DNA of 64,000 nt from Antitrichia curtipendula. Taxonomy: Eukaryota > Streptophyta > Bryopsida > Hypnales > Leucodontaceae. The position numbers and the translations under genes are program-made. Location: contig OX579637.1 of NCBI GenBank assembly GCA_951230915.1, forward strand, positions 30,070,001 to 30,134,000, read 5' to 3'. The notes beneath the pieces were generated by a model. It was not told where the DNA came from, ran no database searches, and saw nothing but the letters and a program-made list of their open reading frames with translations. Of the stretch, positions 1-13,400 are shown piece after piece. The stretch's first letter is position 1. Every line of letters starts with the position of its first letter.

Positions 1-3000
1 GACCCGGGCGACTAATGCCATGTCGCATACGTTGTCTCTTAGCAATGTTACCATTCCCTAAACCCTAGCAAAAAAACAAAGTTGCAAGACATACACACAC
101 CAATCATCTACAACAAATTTGAGTACGTAGTTCAGGAGTTGGGAAGCTAACACGATCCAATAGTTGTACATGGGGAAGCTTGCAGGATCATTGTTTCATG
201 AGACTTTTTAGAGAATTCACCCTCGTAAATTGACGTTGTCACCTTCTAAACACAACGGATTCGTAGCTAATAGTAGGAGCTCCACTCGAAAGCCTCACGG
301 AAGAAACAAAAGGTGTAAAATCAAGCTAGTGGTGGGATAAGAGAAAGAGTTTGAGCTATTGAATAAAGATCACCTTGGGGACTCATTGTTTGCGTTGCAC
401 TTACCTAGATAGAAATCAATCTTCCCTTGCGTGGACACTGGGGTTTCCGAAACGTATCCGGAGTTGCTAGTCTCACTAATCGAATGGCAACAAAGAGAAG
501 CTAATTCAATAGAAAGACTTGCAGTGAAGTACGATGTTATGAGTTTTTGAACAAGAGCAACAAGGTGATCTGTAGATGTCAACATCGTTCACAGGAAAAA
601 AAGAAATAGCTTTCGGAAACATGAGCACGACTTGTCAACAACTCAAAAAGCAAACCTCATTTCCAAATACAAACTTCGGCAACATGTAGCCAAATAGAAG
701 CTTCACGCACGGAATCACACAGCCCTTTCGGTCGGACACACCAAACGCAGGAGGAGAGAGACGACGACGTGGCCAAGCAAACAGTGGCGGTGCCTAAATG
801 GACCGACGCCCATGAAAAGTCTGATTTGGCAGGAGTACTTAAACCATACATTTAAGAAATATTCGTCCGGCCAAAGTAAAAATGTACTAAAAGTATTATT
901 GGTATCAGAAGGACGTAATGGAACGTCCAAAAAAATATAATGGAAAAACTAAGTTTTTTGTTAATTCCACCTGCTGCCATTGTAGAACTCCCTGCTGCCA
1001 TTTAGAATCTTCAATCCAATTTGAAAAAGATGGAGTCTTCAAGTAGATATCCATTGCAAACCAAAGCTAACTGATTTCTAAGATTTCTGCCAAATGTGAG
1101 CTATAAACAGGGTACAAGCATGCTAATAGGAGCCACTCGTAGACGTTATTGAGGTGCTTATAGAGGTCCTTAATGGAATATTCCACCAAACAATTGTCGC
1201 TTATTCATCTAAAATAGTCTTTAAGTCTTTTGTAATGGATTCTTATTGCAATACTCTACCAAAAATTGTTGTTTATTCATCTAAAATAGTCTTTAAATCA
1301 TCTATAATGGATCTTTATTGAATCCAATTAAGCATAATTAAGCAGTGGTTACAGCTATATTTTAGCCCTTTTGATGTTTAGAAATTTAACATAATTAATT
1401 TTGTTTTACATTATATCATGTAGCCATAACTAAGAGACAATGTTCTTCAATTTTTTTTCATATTTCAACTTATATTCAAGAGTTAGAATGAAGATTCTTA
1501 AAAAAAAGGAGGTGTTACAACCAAGTTGGCTCCTATTAGCGTGCTTCCATCCAACACACAATTTAGAAAAGATTCCAAGACACGGCCCCTCCTTATCTTA
1601 GATGCAAAAAAGAAATCAGTACTTGAACTTTTCATAACCAAGAAATTTGTACTTTTTTTCTAAAATAGTATATTGTGACTTATTACTAGTAATCAAAAAA
1701 GTACAAATTTCTCCCACTGAGCTTGATTTTTCAAGAAGCGAACTGTACACACGAGCTCTTCACTTGTATAATGTCTAAAGTACCAAAAAAACTTGGAATA
1801 AAAGGCTTCTAAGTTCCAATAATAACAAGCGCAAATTCATGTTGTCCTGAAAAATGCCTTTGTGACCTAAAAAAGTACATGGTCTAGCATACTTATATCC
1901 ATTGCTCCAAAAAAAAAGGTAGTCTATAGCTTTCTTATTAATAGTCCTCATAGAAGGAATCAAATTTTCAAATGGAGACAAAAAAGAATAGTGAAAGGAC
2001 AAAATAGATTAAAAAATAATGAATAATTCGGTGATTATATTGTTCTGCCCTCCAACCTCCAGTTAGGGCTCATTGTGCTAAGTATAACCTTAAGTTTGGT
2101 CCATGGCACTAATTCAAATAAAAATTATATATCCATGAAGCATTGGACATCTTTAAAAAGGTTAAGAAAAAAATCAATACAAATTCACTTGAAACAACAG
2201 TAAAGCATTTGGACTCAACTTATCCTTCACAGACCGGGGCAAAAAATCCTTTTGGAGGTGAAGACCCTAGGCCATTTCTTGTTTCACCCTAAAACCCATG
2301 TGGTGAAAGTTTTGCCATTAATGTACAAACCAAGCCCAAACAAGTACTACAAGTTGTGATTATGTTGAAGACTTCAATTCAAAACCAAATTAAATTGTAT
2401 GCAAATGTGTTTTGTTTTGGGAATGTCATGTATTGATGAGCATTGGCCATTTGCATATTATTTTCTTGTTTTTTTGGGAAACCCATGACAACAAATATTG
2501 ACAACTATTGTGCAAACGAAGCACAAAAGAATTAAGTAATATAGAAGTGAAATATTTATGATTTTAGAAGTTCATTCTCTTCTTGAAAGCCATGTGTAAA
2601 AAAAATCTTTACATTCTGACTTGTTTGTCCAACTAGCAATTGTGGGTGTATGTCTTACAAAAATTATTAAAATTTTGAGAGCAAAATAATAATTGAAAAT
2701 CCTCTTTATATCCAAATAAGTTAGTATGTCAAACTTTGTTGCATAAGGGAGTAACCTTCATGTACATTAAATCATACATTAAATTGATTTAGTACATTCA
2801 AATGAGTGGTTCATTTGATGGCCTTCACATGAACTTAAATCAATCATAATTTGTCTTTCATGTGAGCATGCATTAATCCAGAAAAATAGTTTGTAGAAGT
2901 TTATTCTTTTTCATGTATACATATCTCATGAGAAGAGAATTTCAAGGCCAAAACGAGTAGATCATGCTTAAATATGATCATATTTTCAATATGCTCCTCA

Positions 3001-4849
3001 ATGAATTGACTTTTGCAGAAATTCACACACTTTCATTAACTAGATTTTTCCAGCTTTGCATCTTTCTATCTAAAAACATTTGCACTGTTGTTTTTTGGTT
3101 TTATAATCTTCTATGTTGAAAAAATGATCTAGTGAAAAAATCTATCAAAAAATTTAATTTCCACTTTTCTAGAAAATAAATCGCATTTCCTATCTTCAAA
3201 AACAATTATACAAAACCATGCAAAAATTCGAGATTACATGAGCATATCCAAAATCTAAAGAGCCCCCTTTCATTAGAAACTTTTTGGAATTTAGAGATTA
3301 ATGGATCCTAATTTTCTTGAGAATTAGCTGTACAGTCCACCTTAGACATGCCAAATGCAAGAACGGGCACACATGTGTTCAAGTTTAAATGGAAATATAC
3401 TCATTTGGGTATTCTCAAACTAAATTTCCTTGAACAAATCCGACCTGTTTGGACCACTTCTAAACCCTAAAATCATAAATATCGTGTGAAAGTTAAGAAA
3501 TTTTCAAGTCTCTATGAATTCAAAAGTTCAAAAACTACTCCCCCCCAAGTGGCAATGGCACATTGCATACCATTCATTTTTTGGAAAACACTTTTGGAAA
3601 TAAAACCCTAAACCTTAAATCCCAGACCCTAAACCCTAAACCCTAAACCTTAACAATCCTATAGCCGTAGACTATGACCTTTCCCCTAAACCCTGAAAGC
3701 CTGACCTTTGTGGACCACCTACTTTCTTCAGATTCCTTCATTTTCTTTTATGGAGGCAAAATTAGGCTTACCTTTTACTTGAATAGTCTCTGGGAATAAG
3801 ACTTTTCTCGCGCGCTTAAAAAGCTATACACATTGACAAAATTATTCGGCAACTACTATACTTGGAAGATTCCAAGTCGTGAGCATTGAACATTTACAGC
3901 TGATAAGGCCAGAAAGTGCTTCCTCAGTTCTATTTGAGGATGAGAAGGGTTGTTTGAAAATCCCGCAAATACTTCCCGCGCTTCCTTTCCCTCCTTCGCC
4001 ATAATTTTGGCCATCTACCGGAAAGTTGTTTCTTCCTCAACGTAGTGTCAAAGAATTCGTCTCCCATTGTCGCGGTCCGCTATCATAGTTTTGCTTCAAT
4101 TTTTGCAGTACGACTTGCTTGCATGCTTTGTAATCTCAGTTCAGTAGGTCTCCCGGGTTTGAATATATTTGCATTCTTTTATCCATCGCAAGAATTGCTG
4201 ATATTCTTGTATTTCCCGACATTCTGGTCTTGGTATGCCATAGTTGTCTCACTACACTTTCACTGCAGTGGTTGTTGTCTTCTCAGTTGCAATCGACCGT
4301 CATGTGCATTGTAGATTTTGAATGTGTATATTTTTCTTCGGTCAGTTCACTTGAGCACTACGATACTCTGAAAGGTGCAGAACGGAGTGTTTGTGTCACA
4401 AAGGTTTTCAAATCCTATTGTCCTCAGGCTCAGGATTTTATAAGTCCGTTGTGTAGTATCTGTGGTGCTCATGATTTCCTATCTTCTTCGACTTGGAAAT
4501 CTGTTTTTTTGCAACGATTTCGAGTATGAGAGCATGCTTCCAAGAATATCACCGCAATTACCGGGGTGCAATGAAATACTACCCTAAGCATGACTTCCGC
4601 AAAACGCAGAACCTCATTTCACTTGACTTGAGTTAAAGTAGCGGAAGCAGGGTAGTTCTGCCGGACCTGGCGACATCGCGACAGACAAACGTCACGCGAC
4701 GTCTAGTAGACCCTCTGCGACGTCACATAAAGTCAAATTTACCTTTGACTTTTCAAAAAATTACCCTCCTTTTATCTAAGCCACGTGGATGCCATGTGGC
4801 GTCTGCGTAACACATTTAAGGGTGCATGCGGGTGTGACGTGGACGGGCG
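1..4849. other. AT-rich non-coding stretch, no supported gene
   Basis: No convincing gene is visible in this stretch. It is AT-rich with homopolymer runs, and its short open frames (for example 370-930 on the minus strand and 4045-4529 on the plus strand) have no recognisable motif, no splice structure and no relative elsewhere in the window. It contains short telomere-like CCCTAAA units near 55-66 and a denser patch at 3600-3660. The last part (about 4690-4850) becomes GC-richer, with several GCGAC words, and grades into the repeat that precedes the K1 gene. Confidence 0.6.
3600..3660. repeat. Interstitial telomere-like (CCCTAAA)n patch
   Basis: Several consecutive CCCTAAA units with degenerate variants (CCTTAAA, CCCAGACCC) are visible. 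CCCTAAA/TTTAGGG is the usual plant telomere unit. The patch is short and imperfect, so it is an interstitial relic or a repeat-borne motif rather than a chromosome end. Similar patches occur at about 25590-25680, 27085-27120, 35885-35920 and 37325-37415. Confidence 0.75.
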
Positions 4850-5115
4850 ACTGCAGATACACAGCGAACGCGGGTAGGCACGACTTCATGTAAGGGCAAC
4901 CTCGGGTTGGGGCGAGCGCAGATAGGAGAATACAGGTGTAGGTGATCGCGGATAGGAGAATACAGATGGAGGCGACCTCGGATAGGAGAACACGGGTATG
5001 GGAGACTGCGGCTGAGGCGACTTCGGGTGGACGCTAAGACCCGTGGTCGCCCCCTCTTGGAACCGCAGTCGCCCCATCTGGACCCAAAGTCGCCCAAGTT
5101 GGACCCGAAGTCATC
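4850..5115. repeat. GC-rich GGCGAC short-unit array upstream of K1
   Basis: The stretch is a degenerate array of GGCGACCTCGGGT-like words (GGCGAC, GTGATCGCGG, GTCGCCC). It is read as GGCGAC in its first half and as GTCGCC in its second half, so it is partly self-complementary. It ends about 220 bp before the K1 start codon. The same dialect occurs upstream of KN2 (52845-52995) and in the displaced upstream region of K4 (50046-50190). It is probably promoter-proximal repeat sequence rather than coding, because open frames through it are compositional artefacts. Confidence 0.7.
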
Positions 5116-5167
5116 CAGAACGCATGCGCACGCGCCCTTAAAAAAAGTGCACCCGTGCTTGCCCACC

Positions 5168-5174
5168 TATATAT
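5168..5174 (+). promoter_or_regulatory. Possible TATA box of K1
   Basis: TATATAT lies just after the GC-rich array and about 160 bp before the K1 start codon at 5334. TATA-like words in the same position occur for K2 (42388-42397) and, before an insertion split them, K4 (50052-50060). The assignment rests on position and sequence only. Confidence 0.4.
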
Positions 5175-5333
5175 CCATGCGCCCATACGGTTTTCTTCAC
5201 CTTCATTCTCCACTTTGGCTCTCTGCCTTGTATCCTTTAGTGGCTACATGCATGATCCTTGTGTTAAATATTTACTTCTTACTTCATTCATCCAAGCTTG
5301 TGTTATCGCAAGCTCTTGACGCACAGAGATATC

Positions 5334-7809
5334 ATGGCTACCAGATGCAACAGTGATGGGTCACTTCCTCTCCCTTAGACGACGCGCACTCCTGATTGCC
5401 TCAGAAAGGCTGCCAAAGACAAGACTCGGAAGCGCAGGGGCACCATTCATCGAAAGCGATTACATATGTTGCATAGTGAAAACCACCTTGCTTTTAAAGG
5501 GTAGAATGAGGAGCCAGAGCCATGGACAATGCAGACCTGTGAAGACTACATCAAATGGTGTCACATCAGCAAGATGTTTTTGACGTAGTGCCATTATCAC
5601 AACCGTCACACTAATAGGGCAAATCTGAAGCATTGCAAAAATGCAGACTTCATACAAAGGTGTATAGAATTGTGGCAGGTTCTATATAAAACCCGCACCA
5701 TGGATAGGAATGAAGTACCTCTCTTCATTGCTAGAGGAGCATATGTTGAGGTGGCCCTAAAAAAGGAGGTTGATTGGAGCACAATCAAGGAAAACTACTT
5801 ACGTGGCACGTCCAACAAGCGGATTAATACCAAGAGGTGTTATGGCTTTTCCAGACAGGGGACTTGGGCATATTCAAAGTGCTCCTAAAAACAGAATACC
5901 TACTGAAGTTCACAGTGATGATTCCAAAGAAGATCCTGATTTTGACGGTACGCGGACGCTAAAGATAGCACAAGACAAAGAAGACACTGTCGGCCCCACC
6001 AAAGTTCAGATTGAAAATGACAAAGACCGTTCAACGTCACAAGGTTAGAGAGCGAAAAATCTCCTAAAGGTGCAACGTTCAATCACGCGAATTGGGCCAG
6101 GATCAACTTCAGCAGCAGGTCCGGACCGATCGTTGCCAACACAAGATGCCAACAACGTCTTTGAATTTGGTCCAAACGATGACATGCCCATGGAAGCAGT
6201 TGTCCGTGCTTCCATCCCTCAATCTATAGTGAGTCAAAGTGAGAACACTATGACTCTAGCTAAGGCTCTTGACCTCCTAAAGACCAAGGACAGTAACATT
6301 GCTTTGTTGCAAAGCAATGTCAGGAAGTTGCAAACTGAGTGTGAACACAAAAATAGTCTCCTCTCTCAACAATCTATAGAACTGCATTGCCTCAGAGACA
6401 AAGTACAAGACACTTTTACTTTGTCGGACATGGATGACGCCTTCCTTGAGCCGGATTCACATCATTTGGACAAGGTTGTAGGCGACCTCACCAATGATTT
6501 GCTTCACCATTCTCCTCTTGCCAAGCGTACCAAGCATTCTTCAATGATTCCAAATGCGCTTCTTACAGCAATCATGGAAGATACTACCACAAATGATCTC
6601 CAGGAGATCCAAGATTCACTCTCATTTCCTGCGATTCCTCATTCCATACAATCGCAGAGAAGATTGGACCTCGAAAAAGAAAACAGAATGCTTCGAGATC
6701 GGTTGTCACAGTTGGGGGCCACATACTATCATTGGAAGGTCGCGTGCATCCTCTCAGTGGACAGAGCACAACAAGTTGCAAAGGAATTGGAGAAAATTTC
6801 AAGAAACTTCGTTGCACAAAAGCCTAAACAAGAGAGCAGTCTCACGTCCTGGGCATTGATGGAGGACATGTTCCCCACTAACATGGACTTGGCAAAAAAG
6901 ACCGACATTTATTGGACAGAAAATGGCTGGGACCACAAAAAATAAATGTCCAGCCATATCAAAGTGGAGGAAAAAAAGCTACTATGGCCACATCCTGCAC
7001 TCTATGTTTTGGACCACACCAAATGTCCCATATGTCTAGAGCAATTTGGCCCTAAAGGTGGCTAGGCACTTAGATCATGTACACATGTGTACCATCCTCA
7101 GTGTCTCATCACACACTGTTTGATTAGACGTCGTTGCGTTCTGTGTTCAGCACCATTCCATGATCGTTTGTACACCATATTCAACTTGACGACTTACATG
7201 CCTCCTTCTTGGGAACACAGCAGTGATACGACAGAAGACACCAGAATGTGGGGCCGAGACTTGCTCTGGAGTTGGAGACAAGGAAACCATGATTTGGAAA
7301 AGGGAGTTGCTAATTCCCAATTGAATTGGGAAACAGATCCAGAAGAAATTGTCAGAGTTGGAGTCAAGCTGATGGGAAAAAGGCCACAAGGCGAAGGGAG
7401 GATGGCATTCTTCTACCAGTGCCTTGGTGGATATTTCAATAAGAGCTCCAGAACCTTCAATTGGGGTCCTCATCTACAATGACACTATTGGAATTTTCAA
7501 GGACCGAGGGTGGCCAATCAAAATGCAACGGCCTCCATGGATGAATTGGACAGCATGTCTTACTTAGACTCTGTATACGGGCCTTATTACCAAACTCAAG
7601 CCCTCGACTATCTGTTGGAAGAACACTCTCCAAAGACCACAAAGACCCTCGAAGCTCTAAAGAACTCCAACGTCTTGGAATCCATTTTGAAGGCAGAAGG
7701 ATCAGCTTCACGAACTTGTGCCAAGTATAAGCTTGGTGTTGGGAAGTCATCCACCTACGAACGTGGCAAAGGAAGTGGTTCTCAAAACAACACAAATATT
7801 ATCATCTAA
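5334..7809 (+). pseudogene. K1: broken coiled-coil / RING-H2 protein of the K family
   Basis: An intron-less reading path starts at the ATG at 5334. Its first part matches the K2-K4 genes: a basic stretch, then a block around 5520-5580 reading roughly CEDYIKWCHISKM, then VEVALKKEVDWSTI near 5745-5790. After a frameshift near 5770-5800 one frame continues to 7809. It encodes an acidic Ser/Thr region, a long helical part (about 6250-6870, coiled-coil-like) and a RING-H2 finger at 7024-7146, with CPIC, then CTHVYH, then QC, then CVLC. RING-H2 fingers usually act as E3 ubiquitin ligase domains, so that role is inferred. In-frame stops lie at 5376, 5502, 5586, 6046, 6943, 7063 (inside the RING) and 7480, so this copy is dead. 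The HIDK/DWS block has no function I recognise. Confidence 0.7.
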
Positions 7810-9657
7810 ACATTTTTGTTCTTTGTTTACGTCAACATCTTTTTGCATAATAGTATACGTGCTGTAAGGCTCCTAGCATATGGTCATACTATATCTACAC
7901 TAGCAATAGCGAGCAGTGTTTAGTGGTTTTGTTTTTCTTCTTCGATTCCACTTCTGTGGCTTCGTTTTATAATTTATACTTATGTACTGCAATTTTATAT
8001 TGTTTTGATTTTCAATATATACTACCTTCCCTTTCTTGTTTAAAAATGAGGCCATTCTTACAAAATTTGGAAATCTTCATCAATATTTAATTCTAAACAA
8101 ATCCAACCCAAATTATTTTTTGCTTCACTTATTCAAGTACATTGTTCAAAAATTTTAGATTCATCATCCTGGCCAATTGCCAGTTCAATGTGCCTGAAAT
8201 TGAAATTGTAGACTTCTCTACCTTGTATTGAAGGTGAAGTAATGTTGTCCAACATTTCTAGAAAAAAACACGTACGTCTTGCAACTTCTGCAATGAGATG
8301 AATAAGTAGGAAAACGGGTTCACAATACATATAAAAAAATTGAACCACAGATCTCTTGCTAGAACAATTTCACCAATGAAATTAGTATACTTCAATTCCA
8401 TCTTAGAGCTTTTAACACATTAGTTCTTCCTTCAATCTTGAACTTACTTCTACTTAACAACTTCTTAACAAGTGGAAATGAAGGATTTTTTTTTTTTTTT
8501 TAATTTACTAAACTCTGAACTCAATTCTTCAACATATAAAAATAGTGGATTCAAAATTAGTATTGCCCAAATTCTAAGTTAATCCCTAAAGTCCCATTGT
8601 CCCCTCGAGGGACAAATGGGATTTTGGACAGGAATCTACAGGCTGAATTTTTGTTCTGATTTTTTGAAACTTTTTTTGAAGAAAGAAAAACTGATTATCT
8701 TCATGAGAATATAATTTTTATTTCAATTGGTGCCCGGGAGCAAAAGTTATATCACAAAAAGCCCCAAACCAAACTTGGCGGGCAGCACCAAAAAAATCAC
8801 AGAAAATCAAAATAAATTTTAATTTTTTTTTTTCTAAAATATTAGATTTCTATATACGTGTGAAGCTTTGATTCATTCTATTTGGACAAGTATTGAAAAA
8901 TTTATGGACAATCCTATTTTTCGGGCAATCTAAGCATTTTCTTGAAAAAATAACTTATAGGATTCATTTTTGAATGCATTTTTCAAAATTCTGAAAAAAA
9001 AATATTAGACAAGGTTGTTCTTTCTTGCTAGAACAATCTCACTATTGGAATTATTGTGTTTCAATACCACCTTGGAGCTATTAATGATTTAGTTTTTTAT
9101 TCAATTTTGGACCTACATTTACTTAACAATTTTTTAAAGAATGAAAATCGAGTGTTTATTTTTTGAAATTTTTTTCCTAAGTTCTCAATACAATTCTTCA
9201 GTACAAAAAATTTTAAACTCAAAGTCTATAGAGTAAATTTTTGTTCCAAGTGGCGACCAAAGTGAGCTGAAATTGGAAAAAAAGCATTCAAAAACACTAC
9301 TTTCCAACTTTGAATGCTGATATCTTCCAATCCGTGCGGTCAAATTTGCTGGAATTTTTATCACATGATCTTAGACAAGTGAAGTACAAGATCCTACGGT
9401 TAATTTTTTTTTAAATTTTTTTCTGTTTTCTTGGATGAACGCAGCAGAAATGACAGTTTTCAGTGGTTTCTGGCCAGAAAATGGCCTTGGGACTTTAGGG
9501 GTTAAGATGATTCAAAGCCAAAAAATATATTCAAGCAAGGTATAAAAGAAATCGTTTACTTCACTTTAAATGTAAATATCTTACAATGAACATGATAAAA
9601 CATTTTTCAATTTCTTCTACACATTTATATACTAGTCTAGTAATAGATCCTACGACA
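7810..9657. repeat. AT-rich non-coding 3' module of K1
   Basis: No gene is seen. The stretch carries an ordered set of motifs that recur, in the same order and orientation relative to the gene, behind other K/KN genes. They are a CTAAAGTCCC word near 8590, GGTGCCCGGGAGCAAAAG near 8730, GAAGCTTTGATTCATTC near 8860, a block ending in AAGATCCTACGG near 9400 and AGAAATGACAGTTTT near 9450. Counterparts are at 50225-50770 (behind KN2, minus orientation) and at 22270-22980 / 40020-40730 (behind the palindromic KN copies). Element 1 begins at the right edge of this module. Confidence 0.6.
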
Positions 9658-9740
9658 GGGTTGCTATTTTGTGAGCCTGCGAGCATGAGCCTGTGAGCCT
9701 GCGAGCATGAGTCTGTGAGCCTATGAGCCTATGAGCATAA
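9658..9740 (+). repeat. Left terminal inverted repeat of element 1
   Basis: The terminus begins GGGTTGCTATTTTGTGAGC and continues as about nine 6-9 bp units of the type TGTGAGCC / TGCGAGCA / TATGAGCC. The same design starts element 2 at 53581 and is found inverted at 22025-22088. Arrays of short repeated words at transposon ends commonly serve as transposase binding sites, and that role is inferred here. Confidence 0.7.
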
Positions 9741-10463
9741 TTTATTTGAAATAAAAAATTGACAAAGTACCTACGATCGTGGTCTTCTAAATACTGACTT
9801 CACCTCCCAATGTAGGATAAGAAACTAGAAATTGGACATATAATGTTGGATATGAGAAAGTAATTAGTTTAAGGATAAGAGAAAACTATTGTAAATATAT
9901 TATTTTGATTGAATTTAATTATCAAAAAAAGATACTTAATCCACTCTAAACCTTTGGCGAGCCTTCACACAATTTATATTGCTTTACTGATGATGTTGAT
10001 TTCACACTCCAACTAGTTGTTTTAGAAAGGTTTGGAATAGAAATACTTGAGACTGTGATATTTAGAAGTTAAATAATATTGAAGGTTAAAAGTTTAGTTT
10101 TTGATATTTGACTTCGGCAGCCTTCATTTTCTATGTTCAAGGTGCATAGTAATCTAAAAATGTTATCCTCGCAAGTTTAAAAGAATAGGGCCACGAAGAG
10201 GCATATGAAGTCATCTCCATATCATAAATTTGTTTCACTCATATGTAATTATAAAATGGTTGCAAACAAAATGATAAGTAACAAGCCTTTGAATCAATAC
10301 TCACATACTTCTCCTAGGAATGATGAAAGACAAAAGTGAAAACTTAGAAATAGAAAATGGCAAGTTCAGATGATACAAATGATAAAATTAGAAAAAACAA
10401 CATATAATAAATTGTAAAATAAAATCCAACATATGTTAATGTGCAATGCAAACCAAAATAGAG

Positions 10464-13400
10464 TCAAATAGAAGATGTAGACATAGACTCTGAATGACCA
10501 CTACTACGAGTCGATGATGACTCGGTGTCTGACTGTAAGGCTGCAACATCTACAAACTGAAGCACTCGAGGATCTATAGAAGTAGTTTTTTTGCATGTAG
10601 CAAAAAAATCTTGACATGCCAATGTTGAAGCTAAAGCCTCTGCATACGGCGGTAATACGTAGGACTTCTCCGGGCTTGGGATAAACTCAGACAAGGTGAA
10701 AAAAGGTCGATGGATTGCCTTCCTAGAAGTCAGGCTGAAAAATTACCATAACAATATTAGAACTAATTTCAAAACAACATTGATGATGGGTTTAAGGTGC
10801 AATGTAATGATAAAGCAAAATACAACAAGGGCTATAAGATTACACATAGAAGTAGAAAAATTATGCTAGCATGGGATAGACTTACTTACTAAAACGAGAT
10901 TTCTTGACAATATGAGGAACTTCAACTTCCATTGCATCCTCATCGTCATCCACCGTTAGGACTATTGGCTCGGATCTTACTACCTCGGGAATAGTACGAA
11001 TCATAGGGGCCAGAATTGCATCAAAGATGGCTTTGTCTTCCTCAAGTGCAATTATATGCCTGCTTAAATTCCTGCAAGCGTGGATGGCGGGCCCTAATTC
11101 CAAGAACAGTAAAAAATCAGTTACAACTAAGACTTTGGCAAGAGTCACAAAGAAAAGCAAAACAAAGATATCAAACGATGGTTTATGAAGACATCTTATA
11201 TTACCTGTTACAGCAGTGCAGTCCACAACAACGTCGTTAGGAAGTGAACATGCTTGAATCAACATCTAAAGGAATCTAGGATCCTTTTCCCTCGCACCTC
11301 TCCATGGTTTGGAATGCTTGTCCATAGACATAGTCTCCAGGTTCGTGAAATTTTGAAGGACATCATTAGCTCCAACATCCAAGTTCAATTTCTTCAAACT
11401 TGGAGGGCACGGCTGAAACTGGAACTTAGAAATGCCAACACCAGGCAATTTCCATACTAACAACATAATTCCAAAACGTTGTGTCTGCAAGAAAGAAAAT
11501 AGATGAAGATGGTTAGTCCATGGGAAAGAGAGAATACTAATGTAGTATCTCATTAGGAAATGGAAACATCCTGCAAAATCACTCTGGGGAGCAGTTTAAC
11601 AAAATAATATAAAAAGCCAAACTGAACATTCAAATTGGAATGGAAACCTAAACTAAGAATGCAAAGTATTGAAGGGAAAGAAATGGGAAAAAATGAGAAT
11701 ATTGAAATTCGAAATTCGAAATCACAATACCGTTCTGCCTGGACTAACTGGTGAAGCAAGGTGTAACGCGTTTGTCCCCCACCAGTCCTTCAACTTCTCA
11801 AATGAATAAGTGATACCATATTTGAGAATGGTTGCTTTTGTAATTGCCCTCAAAGGATAGATAATAATAAGCACTCCATTGTCATGAAGATGACCATCAC
11901 TGAATTCAAATAATGACTCCAGCCAAAGTGGATTATCCATATTCCACTTAGGAACATGGGTTGTAGGTATTGACAAACCAGGGACAGACAATTCCTCTGG
12001 CATATCCGCAATAATAAGATCAATGCGAGGTTCATCAGTGTGAACTCCTTTGAAAAGGCGCTCTCGATCTCCCTTGTTCTGCAAGAGAGTTGTGGTCATC
12101 AATAGGAAACAATAAAAAATTCAAATATCATATAAAAAGAAGCTCTTGGAGGCAAGTAAAGACGCTAACCTCCTTAATGAATTTCAAGATGTCGTGGTAC
12201 ACCTGAGAGAGAGGATTAGCCATTACATCAACGAGAGAGAAATTGAGGATAAGCTCATGCATGAAAATCTCAGAGTCACTGAGAAATTCTTTAGCTGAAG
12301 GACCACGCAACATCCCTTCCTCACAAAGTGAGGCATAATCATCATCACGCTTAGTGCCTCATGAAAAAGAGCCTTCGTGCTGTGAGACCTTGTCTTTCGT
12401 TGGTGAAGGTGGAACTAGATCCGCCGTCCTCCTCCCTTTGGATTTCTTAGCCGCTGATGCCTGTGCTGCCTCTTCTAACTTCAAGGTCTTCTTTGTCATT
12501 TTTTCCTTGGCCTTCTCCACTGCCTCAGAGTTCTTGATTGCTATCTTCTTGTTGGCATCCTCTCTCTTCTTCATAGCCTTGGCTTTTGCATCCTCATCAA
12601 GCCCAGAGAACTCGTCAACATCAGGAAAGATTTCGTGTGAATTGATGGCAACCTTGATATGCTCCTCAACTTTTGGTGTGAATTTAGGTGAGCAATCCAA
12701 ATACCAAGCCCCTGACTTGAGATGTGAATTGGTCCATATCTTCATTTGAGAGGGGAAGAACATGCATTGGTCGGAAGAGACATCCAACCATGTTCCTAAA
12801 AAAAGAGGTAAATCACGCTTCGTAATGGCCACCTTTGCCAATAATTTGTACATGAAGTACCTATAAAAAAACAAATCATGTCAATTCCTATACAGATCCA
12901 ACATTGAAATATATGAGCATTTCGATGAAATTATAGAAACAATGAGTAGGAAATGGAAGAAGTACCGATAAATCACACGTCTTACAACTTGGTCACTACC
13001 CTTCCGCTTTCTAAAATCATCCCCTTTCCTAAAGCAGTCCACACCCTTGAAAGACCCTAGAAACGCTTTGTCCCAAACTCAAATTCTCCATCCTTCAATG
13101 TAGTCATGAAAACTCTCTGGCTCCCCGGGAGAATCCATTGTCAATGCCAACCGGTCTTTCTTGACAATTTCATCAAGCATTTCAAATCCGAAATCCGAAA
13201 TCTGAAAAAAGAAATTATGCAACAATTAGACCAAATTTGTAGGATTTCCGTCAATGAATACACCGTGATCTACATATGAAAATTATGAATGACGAGGTCC
13301 AAAATTACATGAGAGGGACTTACCCCCGCATACCAACAAGCCTTTGCTAAGAAAGACTTCAACTCATTTTCTCCAACGGGTTTCAAGGAAAACCTTCTTG

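Noticed and set aside
370..930. Three small minus-strand frames near the window start
   Set aside because: They are short and overlapping, with no homologue in the window and no domain or splice evidence.
4045..4529. Cys- and Phe-rich open frames before K1
   Set aside because: Hydrophobic T-rich translation typical of non-coding DNA. The frames overlap each other and have no relative upstream of K2, K3 or K4.
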